The translations under genes were made by a program, and so were the position numbers. DNA of 64,000 nucleotides from Panaeolus papilionaceus (taxonomy: Eukaryota; Basidiomycota; Agaricomycetes; Agaricales), in the NCBI GenBank assembly GCA_015501605.1, contig JADNRZ010000009.1, positions 1,488,001-1,552,000 of the forward strand. The letters are read 5' to 3'. The notes beneath the pieces were generated by a model, which was not told the origin of the DNA, did not search any database, and saw only the letters and a program-made list of their open reading frames with translations. This document shows, piece after piece, positions 48,082-61,458 of the stretch. The number at the start of each line of letters is the position of its first letter. The first letter of the stretch is position 1.

Positions 48082-51000
48082 TTATAGGCAAGAGGGGGTA
48101 TAGAACGGCGCCCTATCCCCACAGGAAACGCTCCAAAGTATGCACTTGAATTTTCCATTGCTTTCTCTTTTCTACGCTCACTCGAGCAATGCACCCATGG
48201 TCGCTTCCAGCCGGACTGTCCTGTAGCACTCATTCAACCTGTAACTCTTAATCGACGATCAATAAACGCTTGCGGCACAGCTCTTATGAGCCTTATCCCC
48301 TTCCGTCCCCTTCTACCACTTCCAATCGTAAATTTAAGCCTTGACGCGTCATGGAAGCTTCAGATGCTCCAAGTCACAAATGACTTCCATTCGATCCTTC
48401 TACACCCACAAAGTACACATGTCTTTTAATATCACTGGTACAATTAATTGTGTGACGAATTTCCTTTGTCGTTTGGTCAGTGGCAAACATAGATTTATGC
48501 ACAATAGATTGCTAACTGTTACCTGTCTATTCTAAGGCCGAGGAATTCTGTTACCACTTGCAGCAGCATTTTCATTGCTATTTCATTCAGATAGCATCGC
48601 AGAACATCGCTTAACAGTCGGAAGCGCAGACATCATCCAACCACGACTGTTCATGAGTCTGATAAGCGATACGGGGGCGATTCAGATTATAGGAGTTGTT
48701 GATGCACCACCAAAGGAAGCAAATGCTTGGCTGAGCTTCTGCGAATGTGAGCAGAAGCAGACGAAGTTTTTATTGAATACTGCTTCTCTCGCCACATTTT
48801 CCGACGGATTTTACATTGCATTATTTCTGGTTGATGTTGACAAGGATATACTTACTTTTGGAAGGAGGTACAGTGCGCGACTAGCCTTCTCAAACTTCCT
48901 GTGCGATTTTTCCACTTCAAGCGACAAGTTTGGCAGAAGTCTCGTGGATGTGGAGTTTCAGGCGTTGTGGCGTACTCTACTGCCGAGCTTTGAAGAGGTT
49001 GCATCAAGAAGGAACGAGATAGCTGCGCGGCACATATTGGGAAAGGACAAGTAACGCAGGTCCAGCGTGAGAAGGTGTGTTTCTTCGCCTCCAACTTGAG
49101 GATCGTATTGCTCATTAGGTCACTACCTTTCAGTATGCTTGTGAGGATCCTGATCTCCTAATTCGCCAGTAGGAGAGCATGGTTTAGCACGCATTCTTAC
49201 TGCTAGCCATAGCATGATCTAGCGTTATGGGGCGATACCTTCAGATAGAAAAATGGTGGAGCCTCTTGGAAGTTAGCATGTCAAGTGCGCCGGTAGAAGA
49301 GATGACTGCAACATATTTACTGCCGAATGTGTTATTGATAGGACATGTCAAGTGCAAAGCGAGAACTGGCTTCGCTTCTGAAGGTCAGTTTGCTTGGAAA
49401 AAGCAGTCTTCCGCACCCCCAAACACGGGGTATTTGCAAGTTGTTCACGCTAAGGCTCTTTGTCAAGCGAGCCACAGCAACTTTCACTTACGAAATCAGA
49501 ACAGCATTGTCGTTCTCCTGCAATCGCATGACGTCCGAAACCTTTCGAGGGTCTAAAGCCGTAGATGCTTGCACTTATGAAACATTATAGATGCATGTAG
49601 CCTCACTCCGGATCTCGTGGGTGTCCAAAAAATCCAATCGAATCTACTAGTCAGGGTCCATTGAGAGGCCAGTCCGATGGAAGTAATTAATGGAAATGAT
49701 TCGCATTTGAGGTACAAAGGAGGGCTAGATTATGCTTGAGTGGCTTTGTGGATTTTATTTCAGAAATTGGTTCGCTCAGTTGTCATGTATCTTGAATCGA
49801 AGAGTTATAGGGAAAGGACGGTGTCCTTAGCCAGAACAGTGTGGGTTGTAGAATAGACAGCAAAGCTCTGGGTGAGATGTGCCGGACCGCAATACACACC
49901 AAAAAAACTCCTTTTACTGTACGAATAGGTCTCAGGCGTCAGCCGATCTGGTGATCCATAATTTTGGTTCGAAATAATCCAAACAAAATATTCAAGATAG
50001 TCATGCGACCAGCGAAAGCGTGGTGATCATGGATAGATATTGACACCCTTCGTCCCTAAGAACGAGTAGAGTCATCAATTAGTCTGGTCATCGAACCAAG
50101 AGGTGCAAGCCGAGTTTACGGAATAGTAACGAGCAGAAAGGCGGAGTTGCCAGAAAGATGAACGAAAACGCAGAGTGTGCCTTCGGGGTCCTGCGATGAC
50201 CCACAATTATAGACGACAACGGATTGGTTGATACAGTTCTATATTGGTTCTATACCTTCCATCCTCCAGAATTTCGTCCTAGTGCCCAGTTTTGTGGGCT
50301 CCAGGAGGCTCCTGGTGTTTTCTTCTTCTTTTCGGTACGACTGATTAATTTTGAACAATTCTTGATACTTTTGTTCATGAAGTCCGCTTCGACCGTCACC
50401 TGCAAGTCCAGGAACTTCCAGTATCTTCCAAATGGTCAGGGTCTGTGTTTAAGCGTATCCTTTGTGCACCCATCAAGCTCACTCACCCGTCTTAGAGCTT
50501 TACACATGGAATACCGCGGGGCACAAGTAATCCCTAGGAGTGATAAAGCTATGCGTCTGTAAGCAATTCGTTGTTCAGACTCTACCCGGCGAGTTTGTCC
50601 CATCAACCCGGGGGTGCTCAAAGCCTAACTCTTATTTTGTTTTGAATGCCAGATCAGTATCCCTTTTTCGTTGGAAAAAAATTAAATCCAGTCTGAACAG
50701 GTCAAAGCGAGTTCCGACGATGATTGAGGGCATGAACAAGATGATCTGGATTGGGAAATGCCAAAGCAAGATGGGAGATGAGCAACATCCTACATAATTC
50801 ATGCCTCGATAACAAAGATGTTTGTGTCCACGTTTTTATGTCTTTATTTCCTGGCTTCAATATGACTCAGGACCTCGGCCACCCTGGAAGCACCCATCAA
50901 CACACCGTTCAAAAATTATGGAAAAATTATCGCCTGGAACTGTCAAGTCCAATACCGGGGCCCCGCTTTTGCCAGACTCCCAGCTGAAATTTTGAATCTT

Positions 51001-51480
51001 CAGATCTAGAAAAACATGCTATTGCCTTGTCGTAGCTCTTCTTTGAGGAGACATTTCAGAAACGAGGGAAGGGTCTTCCATCACATTGTCTTACATGATA
51101 CCCCCTCTGGAGTCTGAAAGTGTTTTACCATTTGTTCCTTCAGTAAGTAAATTCACTCATGTGGTTGCTCTTAAATGGCCGAGAATGTCCAATCGCCGGC
51201 GGAACTGCCCATCAGACCTGAGTTCTGAGGGGTTTCTCCATATAAAATCCTTCACAATGAACGGGTTTGAATCATCATCACAACCCACCATTTTGCCCAC
51301 AAAAAGCGCCTTCCCTTAGCCCGGAAGGATTCACGAGTCCGAACGTTCCTGGAACTGTTCTTTCCCCCGTAATCTAAAGAGTCACAGAAGGGTCCTATTT
51401 ACTTACTTACACCAGAACTTAATTCCCAACTCCCTCTTAATTTGCTCGCACCGCGTTCATTCCCTTTCCTGTTGTTTTCC
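48082..51480. other. 3.4 kb region with one possible orphan gene
   Basis: Apart from the open frame near 48653-49054 (listed separately), no coding or RNA feature was recognised. The frame at 49227-49556 (+) is open but without domain or splice support. The last 60 bases are the leader of the next dehydrogenase. Confidence 0.4.
48653..49054 (+). CDS. Possible hypothetical protein or gene fragment
   Basis: A frame open from about 48542 to a TAA at 49052-49054 has coding-like composition (it includes VVDAPPKEANAWLSF and FYIALFLVDVDKDILTF). It lacks an ATG until 48653, which would give about 133 residues. No family was recognised. It could be a complete small gene, the last exon of a gene whose upstream exons were not found, or a relic. 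Confidence 0.3.
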   Translation: MSLISDTGAIQIIGVVDAPPKEANAWLSFCECEQKQTKFLLNTASLATFSDGFYIALFLVDVDKDILTFGRRYSARLAFSNFLCDFSTSSDKFGRSLVDVEFQALWRTLLPSFEEVASRRNEIAARHILGKDK

Positions 51481-52897
51481 ATGCAGTCGTCTTCGTTTCT
51501 TGAGGATTCTCTACTGTCACCAAGTGCTCCACAAGGACCATTATCTTCACCTTTGCTATCTCCAAACCTTCATCCCTCAAACCTATTCGACGTTGATGGT
51601 CTTGTTGCGGTGATTACGGGAGGCGGAACTGGTACGTATACAGTAGAGTGCTTAGTTGTCACCTCTCCACGACAATGTTTACCCGCTGACTATTCGTTCT
51701 GCAGGGATTGGATTGATGATGGCTACTGCACTGGAAAACAACGGCGCAACTGTATATATTGTTGGACGGAGATCAGATATCCTGCAAACGGCCGCAAAAG
51801 AGAACAGCGTACGTGTTGCATCTCTGTCCTCACCTGACTTCTTCTATTCTACGAGCCTGTGATGGCTCCCCGCCGTCTTATCACTGCCTTTCCATTTTTG
51901 ATGGCTAAAAATATGCTATCTGAATCTGTATATGTGATATGGCAGGCGTAGGGACTGAAGCGACACTTTTCATTTACAGAAATATGGTCGGATTATCCCA
52001 CTTCCAGGCGATGTCACCAACCGTGATAGTCTCCTAACCATCGTCGAATCTGTGAGAGCACGACATGGCTACATTGATCTGCTCGTCAACAATGCTGGAA
52101 TCGCGAAGAACCTCTATCCTCATCCATTACCCTCACCCAACGACCCTGCTAGTGCGACCCACATGCCCTCGCCACCTGCCTCTCCGATCCCTGGCCCAAC
52201 TTCGCCGTCTATCAAAGCATTTCAGAGTGCTCTATGGGATACAGGTTCTCCGGACGATTTTGCGGAGACTTTTGCAACTAACGTGACGTCAGTATATTAT
52301 ACGACAGTCGCCTTTCTGGATCTCCTCCACCAAGGGAATATCAGACAACAAAGATTAGCGACTCCGTCTGTCGTTGGCTCATCTGACAGGTCGTTGGTCC
52401 CCCCATATCACACATCACAAGTCCTCTCAGTCTCTTCGTCTGGATCCTTCCGCCTCGATCCTAAGATCCTATCTCCATCGTACACCCTATCAAAGATTGC
52501 ATGCACCCATCTCGGAAAACTACTCGCAAACTTGCTTGCACCTTGGGGTATCAGGAGCAATGTCCTGGCTCCGGGTGTGTGGCCTAGTGGTGAGCCCTGC
52601 CTTCGTCGTATCGTTGCGCCATTGACGCCATTCTCCTGATCAGAAATGACTACCTCGATGACGGCGAATTCGAAGCTTGACCCACAACTTTTGGCATCAA
52701 CTGTCCCATTGCGGAGAACTGGAACACAAGAGGTCAGTCAGACTTGTAAGCTTGTTTGACATCAAATGCTAATTGTCTCTTGACAGGATATGGCTGCAAC
52801 TATTCTCTTCTTGGCAAGTCGGGCAGGAGCTTATGTGAACGGAGCTGTATGGCTCGTAGACGGTGGCCGTGTCGGCACTGTTGCAAGCTCATATTGA
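51481..52897 (+). CDS. Short-chain dehydrogenase/reductase (SDR, classical type)
   Basis: Five exons give about 350 residues. The N-terminal 37 are Ser/Pro-rich and then the Rossmann fold begins: LVAVITGGGTGIGLMMATAL (cofactor glycine motif completed across the first intron), VYIVGRRSDIL, then LPGDVTNRDSL, IDLLVNNAGIAKN, FATNVTSVYYTTVAFLDLL, the Tyr-x3-Lys catalytic pair in SYTLSKIACTHLGKLLA, LAPWGIRSNVLAPGVWPSEM, PLRRTGTQEDMAATILFLAS and the C-terminal GAYVNGAVWLVDGG. About 55 extra residues rich in Pro and Ser sit between NNAG and the next helix, an insertion relative to most SDRs. The second intron is long (51809-51979). The substrate is unknown. It is not closely similar to the SDR at 27352, so they are not a tandem pair. 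The stop TGA is at 52895-52897. Confidence 0.87.
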
Positions 52898-53595
52898 ACA
52901 GCCCCTGGCTTCTTATTCCATTCCCTCACATAGCCCTTCAGAGTTATGCGTGTGACGGAACTTGTCCAATTCTCAAGGTCGTCATTACCCGAGCACTCGC
53001 ACACTCACTGCACGTTCTTCCAACACTCAACACTCAGCTCACGAGACACAGACTATGTATACTAATCATATCTGTGATTCTGACTGATTGGTCGCTATCT
53101 TAGTGATCACTCCCTCATAATATTTGGATGTCATCATCTTTCTAATGGATTGATCATTGCGTCTTCATGACCGCTACGGTACTTAGGTAGGAAAGAAAGT
53201 ATATATACGAATCTAATACCCTCGGAATCATCGATTCCAATCAACAACGTACTGTTAGACACTGTGTATTTGGTACGAAACTTGTACACGTTTGGTCTAT
53301 GTTGTTGAGTTTTAGCTGAAGTAACCGAGGTCCAAGTACCCAAGACACCTATTATGGAAAATAATTGCACCACATCTCCGTTGCCCGAGTACATATCACG
53401 TGACTTCTTACATTGATTAGTAGACTGCGGCTTAAATCGAGCTTTCATTTACCCAGGGCTCGTTCTTTTTTTGCTCACCAACACATTATTCCTTCAGCCA
53501 CTCTGTCTCGACACCTTCTTGGTCGTGCTATCCGTACGACTTGGGCATCTATACCACTCTTCTCCACCGTTCAACACCACAGATCAACGTCGACA
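52898..53595. other. Intergenic region upstream of thioredoxin reductase
   Basis: This contains the dehydrogenase 3' flank and the thioredoxin reductase promoter. From 53404 to 53595 the reductase frame is continuously open and encodes a basic, hydroxylated stretch (see findings). A T-rich pyrimidine run lies at about 53462-53475. Confidence 0.5.
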
Positions 53596-54993
<1,398 letters not shown>

Positions 54994-56873
54994 ACATACT
55001 TAAATTGGAGGCACTGTATCATCTCTAGAGGGAAAAACTCTGGAAGCTATCATCGGAATTTTGGGAACCTGATTTGTATTTTACTTATATCCTTGCTTAG
55101 CCTCACCGACACGTAGGGGTTTACTCCCCCTCGTGTTTGTGGTTGTTACAGGCCATGACCACCTCCTTACTCATCGGCGTCCGTGTGCATAACGCGGTAT
55201 TATTCTTCTATCTAAAGGAGACAACTTTGTCGACTGTGGGTCGGCGTAGATTTATTTCTCCCAGTGATCAACGGGTGGAATTGAGTTCAAGTGAGCTTCC
55301 TCTCTTGCTGGTCCTTTCAAGCATTGTTTTGCTTCTAGGCCAAGGCCAGCACTTCGCAAAGGTCAAATTTCATCCCACACCTTCATTTATTCAATGCCGA
55401 CCCTTGGACGTCTGACAATACAAATTTCAACCCTTACGGGGGTGACCCACCACCTTTTTTATTTTCTCAATCTTTTGGTAATTTCTGTGTCGCAAGCACA
55501 CAGATTCCACCCTGGACACTCAGGGGTTGGCACTGTGCGAAACATGAAGGCATTTTTGAAGCTCCCATTTGTGCAGAACAAGTATGCAACCTATTATTGC
55601 TTCACGACGATGTTGGCGGGTATTATCTTTGGGAATCTTTTAATTGCTCTATACCACTGCTAGAAAATGTCCGCAGATGTCCGCCGGAGAAACAAGGAGG
55701 TCTTGTTTGTGTGGGAAGCTCCTATGTATGTATGGCGCGAACATCATTCGGAGGGAGTATCAAGTACCACATGCCCATATCCATTCTCTACAAAACAAAT
55801 TCCAAGGAAGCACTCTTCGCGACTTTTTCCGTCTATTAAAGATAACGGTATCGCAGATAGCAGCCTAAAAGGGCCGATGTCCAAACCGTTGTCCTATAAA
55901 TAATTTACATCACGGTTAAATTTGGATTGAGAAAACGCAGTACAGTGATCATGAATCTACATCCTTTCCTGCCGGCGTCTTTAGGCTCTTGGATGATGTG
56001 ATAATTTGAGCTCAACCCCTATGCTGGGCACGCCATAAAATTCTCCCATTCTTGTGGAAAATACGACAGCCCTGACTGAAGGTTGAAAATTTTTGAGATT
56101 TACGCCAACCGTTGGTGCGCGATCAGATGCCAGAGAACATGGTATCTAGAAGCGCCCAGCGAGGGTGCGGTACTCGTGATCCACATATATAAAATGAAAC
56201 GGAATCGTGTTTTGGTTGACGGAAGCTCTTGATTAATCATCTACTAGTAATATACCTAATTGCTTTGTCACAAAATTAGCGCATGGAAGGACACAATTAA
56301 GAATTGCTTCACAAAAATGGCAAATATGCTGCAAATGAACCTGTTCGGAAAAGACTGAGTTCATTTCGGGAAATAAACGTTTTCATTCCGTGCATGAGAA
56401 TTCTTGAAATAGCCAGCTCGGATGGTATATCGTCATGGACTTACAATGCCAAAAGTTCCGTGCTTACAACGACTTGTCAGTGAGCCCATGCCTAACTTTA
56501 TAACGTCCGCTCGCTCATAGATGCGATCGTATACTCAGCTGTCAGCCGAGGGTGGAGTGTAGTCGTGGATGTGCAAAGCAGGAACCTGGACCCTGCGGTG
56601 CTCAATCCGGACTTCTGTCGTAGCTATTATCTATCCTTATATCCGCCTGCGGCATCGACGATGACGCTTTTGCTTGAAAATGGTCCTTTCTTCTCGCAGT
56701 GTACCACACGGCTTATTCCAATTCGAACGATGTGGGTATGATATAATCCCATGTACTCAACTACAATCTTTTCTGGCGGTTATTTAAACCCTACGGCCGA
56801 CCCGTACGAGATGTATAAAAGACTACCATGTTCGTTTTGGGGACCCATATCATCCCTAATTTTAAGATAAGCC
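54994..56873. other. 1.9 kb intergenic region
   Basis: No gene is supported. Frames at 55394-55663 and 55667-55903 (+) have no domain. A TATAAAA at 56814-56820 sits about 55 bases before the next ATG and is a plausible core promoter for the first glycosyltransferase. Confidence 0.45.
56814..56820 (+). promoter_or_regulatory. TATA box of the first glycosyltransferase
   Basis: TATAAAA lies 54 bases upstream of the ATG at 56874. An out-of-frame ATG at 56828 probably lies upstream of the transcription start. Confidence 0.45.
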
Positions 56874-58477
56874 ATGCTCTCCAACAAATCTCGCCCGGAT
56901 TGTAGTATGGCGCCCACCAAGGTTTACCCCCATTCAAAGTATCCTACTCGAAACCTAAAGTTGGTACTAGGGGCACTCTTTATAATGGCGTCCTTCATTT
57001 CCCTCTTGGAAACCATTCAAGACTACCGGACATTGACTGTGGGCTACGTCGCGCAAGTGCTTCCCAGCTTCGGATTCGGTTCGGACGGGCCTCCGAAGTA
57101 CACAGAGTTGGATGACTGGGAAACACATCTCCCCCAACACAATTTGGACTTGCCGTTTCCCGCAGGTAGGCTTGGAAGATATGTATTGTTCTCAAACTCG
57201 CGAACACAAATCCTAGGATGGAATAATAAACTCAACTTAATGTGGGTGTTCTCTGTAAACAAGATTTACGATGCTAACAGCATCTCAGTCTAATGGACAG
57301 CTGGCTGGCGTATAGGTCTAATCGAACCTACACATTTTCTGACTTTCTGTGGCCGGACGAGCATTACCCGTGGGCAAAAGACAAGGAACGACATCAGACA
57401 CCTCGCACGCCCCTGAATGCTCTCATGTCTGGCCCATCTGCCGGCGGCTCGTGGAGCATCGGAGATCCTGCACCTCGAGCAGTTTCCCAACGATGGTTCG
57501 ATGTCGTTTGTCCAACCTCCGAGAGAAGACTCTTATATGCAGACGAAATCAAGCACGAGATTCAAACCGCATCGGGTGATGTGATACTATCCCATTGGCA
57601 GAAGCTCTTATCCGAGGCACCCGAACGGTGCATCGAGGTCACCACCAAATCAAAGTACGATCCATTCCCGGAGGTTTTCGATGCATCGCTTTGGGGTTCT
57701 ATGCGCAGTTTATCCTTGTGGGATGACTTCAAGGAATCACCCGTTTCACGTCTGCTCGCTACATCTCCCCTCGTTCAGTCGGCCATCGAGGATAACCTGT
57801 CTCTATTTATCCCAAGAAGCCTCGAACGTCTCTTCCGCTTAATTGATGGCCGTCGATTCGGACAGAACAAGATTTTCGAACATGTTATGACGATCCATGT
57901 CCGCCGCGGCGACTTTAAAGGAGCCTGTCTAGAAAACTGGTCTAGGAGAGCAACATTTTACAACTGGAACTTGCTTCCCTTCTTACCTGATAGACTTGCA
58001 CTGCCGCAAAATGATTCCTCAGGTATTGATTCGGAACAAGCGAAGGTTTATCTCGAGCGTTGTTTTGCGGACATACCTACAATCGTAAAGAAGGTCAGGA
58101 AGGTTAAACTTGACTACCTGACCTTGAACCAGGAGAGAGACCAGCCCCGAAGCTTAGATATCTTATACATTATGTCCAACGATCGGACCGAGTGGGTGCA
58201 TACACTGAAGGAAGAGTTGCGAGAGGATGGTTGGCCAAAGGTTATTATGAGCCAAGACCTTAAACTCGACTCGGAGCAGAAGGACGTAGGAATGGCGGTT
58301 GATATGGACATTGGCCGCCGATCCGCGGTTTTCTTGGGCAATGGGGTAGGTCGATCCAACTTGGAAAATGCTACTTTCTCTGACGAAATACTTCCACAGT
58401 GGTCTTCACTAACGAGCAATGTAAACCATAGAAGGCTGGTAGAAGGCAAAGCACCCATTAGCATACGGTTTTTCTAA
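56874..58477 (+). CDS. Type II membrane glycosyltransferase, O-fucosyltransferase-like (copy 1)
   Basis: The product of about 500 residues begins with a short basic cytoplasmic tail and a single membrane anchor (LKLVLGALFIMASFISLL), so the catalytic domain should face the Golgi or ER lumen. Conserved landmarks are RYVLFSNSRTQILGWNNKLN, RTPLNALMSGPSAGG, APERCIEV, the sugar-nucleotide-binding IHVRRGDFKGACLE, NLLPFLPD, LDILYIMSND, and DMDIGRRSAVFLGNGWSS followed by HRRLVEGKAPISIRFF. The HVRRGDF and late SND/GNGWSS blocks are typical of the GT-B protein O-fucosyltransferase superfamily; donor and acceptor are inferred only at that level. Introns are at about 57240-57291 and 58347-58399. A paralogue lies 0.9 kb downstream with both intron positions conserved, indicating tandem duplication. 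Stop TAA is at 58475-58477. Confidence 0.8.
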
Positions 58478-58815
58478 TACCACTGTCGTTTGTTGGCTTC
58501 AGAAAACGATATCTTTCTCTAATCCAAGCTGCGGAATGAGTCAAAAAAAGTCTTCACTTGTGCTCCCGAACGACGGTAAAAGACCATTCAAGGCCGCGGC
58601 GAGCCTGAACAGCGCCAATAAGGCTTTCGTTTCTTGGATCAGATCAACACCACACGAGGAAAGAAATGACAAAAACCTCGACACAGAACTAGGCAGGACT
58701 GCAGCTGAAGAGAGTATGTACACAGAACCCACGACCGCTGTCCAAATTTTTATTTTTGATCATCAGTGTTTTTTCATACAATGACATGCGTATCGTAACA
58801 ACTATCGGACCGCTA

Positions 58816-58834
58816 ATACTGTACCATTTCGATC
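58816..58834. repeat. Left terminal inverted repeat
   Basis: 19 bp that pair perfectly with 59070-59088 on the opposite strand. Confidence 0.85.
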
Positions 58835-59069
58835 AGTTCTGCAGGGGGGTGGGACACGGGACACGTTTGCCGAATAATGGAACTCGGCTGGATGGGTTGG
58901 GACATGGGACACAAGGCAAAGTTCGGCAGGGGACAAAATTTCGGCCAAGGTTTGTACCAGGGCTGGGTTGAGCCAGGAGGTGTCCCATTCTGCCGACTTG
59001 GATGGGACACGGGACATGGGACCAGATTCTGCCTCAGCAGGGGGGTCCGGGACACCGGACCGCCGAATA

Positions 59070-59088
59070 GATCGAAATGGTACAGTAT
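59070..59088. repeat. Right terminal inverted repeat
   Basis: 19 bp that pair perfectly with 58816-58834 on the opposite strand. Confidence 0.85.
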
Positions 59089-59419
59089 GCTAGTATCACG
59101 CAGTTTTTTATATCATAAATGGCAATGCGGGTAATTATTGCAGTTTGGGATCACTCGGAAAGCAACAAGATGATACAATATTCGCGAAAAATTCGCCATC
59201 TGAAAACGGGGCGGCTATAGTTTAATAGTTACATAGAGGCGTTCGGGATGTGCGACGTGAATCGCATACTTTTCCAACAGGATACACACGGAGGATTATG
59301 AATCGAATTCGGAGATATCATCACCGCGTTACTATCGCTCCGGAGCGAAATACTACCATAGCGCGAGCCTAAGCGTTGTAACATTGTAAATAATGACCCC
59401 TAGTTTAAAGGTTCATTGA

Positions 59420-61130
59420 ATGCCTTTTTTTGCCCATACCTCTACACACATATATGGGCGTCCACGCTCGCCAGGATTATCGTCGTGCGTTACATGGTCT
59501 CGCCCACTTCGTTACCGAATATCGACGATCATTCTATTTGCGGGCGCCCTCTATTATTTGATCCACGATGCCGAAATCTTCCATAAAATCTTTCAGGGCG
59601 CTTTATTCAATCCCCCACCAACACACGAACTACCACCTGACTTTACTAGGCTTCGTGAATGGGAAACGAATCTGCCTCAACACAATACGGAACTAGCTTC
59701 CCAAGAAGGCCAGAATGGAAGATATATTCTCTTTAGCAACTCACGGGTTAATCTCCTGGGATGGAATAATAAGCTGAACGAACTGTGAGCACATTGCACC
59801 TTCCATTTCCCCCCCTCTCTGCATTTTCTGCATTTTCACACATTTTCATCAAAATTTTGGCGTGCTGATTGGTGCTTGGTGTCTTTCTCCAGTCTTTTGA
59901 ATTCCTGGCTGGCATACGAATCGAATCGTTCATATGTGTTCCATGACTTTGCGTGGAAGGATCACCACTATCCCTGGCCTATGCAAAAATTTAACGAGTG
60001 GAAGCCTCGCACACCCTTAAACGCCTTGATGTCTGGGCCATCTGCAGGATCTCCATGGGAAAGCGGAGACAAGGCTCCTCGTGCTGTCCACGAAAGCTTT
60101 TTCAATCGTGTATGTCCAGTGTCCGAGAGACGGATAATTAACACCAATGATATTAAACCCACGATATACTGGGAGGACGGGCAGGTAATCTTTTCCACGT
60201 GGAAAAAGCTGCTCAGCGAGGCGCCGGAAAGGTGTATCGAAGTCGTGCCAGCGTTGCGAGATCAGGATATATGGCCTGAAACATTCGACATCCAGTTTTG
60301 GAGTGGCTCCAGAGGGCTTTCATTATGGGGCAATTTCGCAACCTCGCCTGTTTCTCGCCTGCTTCGTCCTTCGAGCACAGTTAAATCCGCCGTTGAGGTC
60401 AACAAAATCCTATTCCTGTCTCAGAAAACGCGTTCCCAGTTTCATATCTCCACCGAAACTGCTCTGAACAACGTCTTAGCCATCCATGTCCGGAGAGGAG
60501 ACTTCAAGGAAGCCTGCCTGGAACACGCTGCATTAAACTCGACATTTTACAGCTGGAATTTGCTGCCGTTTTTGCCCGACAAGTTCACTCCTCCTTCACC
60601 CACCAGTTTCGGAAGCGATATCGATAGAAGCCCAACTGGCAGTATAAAAAGTACAGAGGCCGAGGCTCTATATCTCGCCCGATGTTTACCCGGTCCAGCT
60701 GCAATCGCGAACAAAGTAAAGCAAGCGAAGGAAGAGTACACCCGTTATTTTCTTGAACATCGCCCGGGACAACAAGAACGGCGTCATTTGGATGTGTTGT
60801 ACATTATGTCCAATGATAACACTCAGTGGATTGATGATCTCACGGCGACCCTGAGGAAAGATGGATGGAGCCGAATCGTGACTTCGCGGGATTTGCGGCT
60901 TACTTCAGAGCAGAAGGAAGTCGGAGTGGCCGTTGACATGGACATTGGACGGAGGGCAGCGGTCTTCATCGGGAACGGGGTGAGTGTTGCTTTCAGTTCA
61001 GTATTGTGTTTTTGTCTCTGATAACGAAACCGCGCATAATCTTTACTTCCAGTGGTCGTCCTTCACAAGTAATGTCGTTCATAGACGACTGGTCGATAAA
61101 AAGCCCCCGATCAGCATTAGATTCTGGTGA
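59420..61130 (+). CDS. Type II membrane glycosyltransferase, O-fucosyltransferase-like (copy 2)
   Basis: This is a paralogue of the gene just upstream, about 510 residues. A short N-terminal tail precedes a membrane anchor (STIILFAGALYYLI). The core blocks recur: RYILFSNSRVNLLGWNNKLN, RTPLNALMSGPSAGS, APERCIEV, IHVRRGDFKEACLE, NLLPFLPDKF, LDVLYIMSND, and DMDIGRRAAVFIGNGWSS then HRRLVDKKPPISIRFW. The first intron (about 59786-59892) and the second (about 60979-61052) occupy the same positions as in copy 1, though the first is longer here. A loop after LPDKF carries an extra stretch absent from copy 1. The acceptor is unknown. The stop TGA is at 61128-61130, and the gene converges on the microtubule gene to its right. 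Confidence 0.82.
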
Positions 61131-61458
61131 TTATTTTGCGAACGTTGTTCATGTTGTCTCTATTATAATTATGTAGAACGCCGCAGTAGCAGTTATGGCA
61201 CTCCGCGCTGCGCCATTATGGCAATTATATATATCAACACCTTAGAAGAATAGAAGTTACCGTTCACGACACGTCGAGATTGTAGAACGTTTATCCAAGA
61301 GCGTATAGATGATTAGATATATATTTCCATGAAGCAGTAGCATCGTCATTGCGAGATACACAGAAAACATAAGGAAAGCAAATGAAGTACGATAATGTGT
61401 TAAAATGAAATGAGCGTTTAATCAGACATCTAAACTACTTAAGCTGCGCCTACAAGAG
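61131..61458. other. Convergent 3' spacer
   Basis: 328 AT-rich bases between the 3' ends of two converging genes. Nothing coding was seen. Confidence 0.5.

Larger units (their letters stand above)
58816..59088. mobile_element. MITE-like element with perfect 19-bp terminal inverted repeats
   Basis: The left end ATACTGTACCATTTCGATC (58816-58834) is exactly matched as reverse complement at 59070-59088. The bases just outside are GCTA on both sides (58812-58815 and 59089-59092), consistent with a 4-bp target-site duplication. The 273-bp body has no coding capacity for a transposase and is filled with variants of a GGGACA/GGGACACGGGACA motif, so it is a short non-autonomous DNA element. The superfamily is not assigned; a shorter duplication inside the TA-containing ends is possible. 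Confidence 0.8.
58478..59419. other. Spacer between the two glycosyltransferases
   Basis: This spacer contains a small open frame (58536-58784, 82 codons from an ATG, lysine- and serine-rich, no domain) and the 273-bp inverted-repeat element at 58816-59088. The remainder, to 59419, is the promoter side of the second copy; no other element was seen. Confidence 0.5.

Noticed and set aside
58536..58784. 82-codon ORF as a real gene interrupted by the MITE
   Set aside because: Its stop lies before the element, and no domain or continuation after the element was found.
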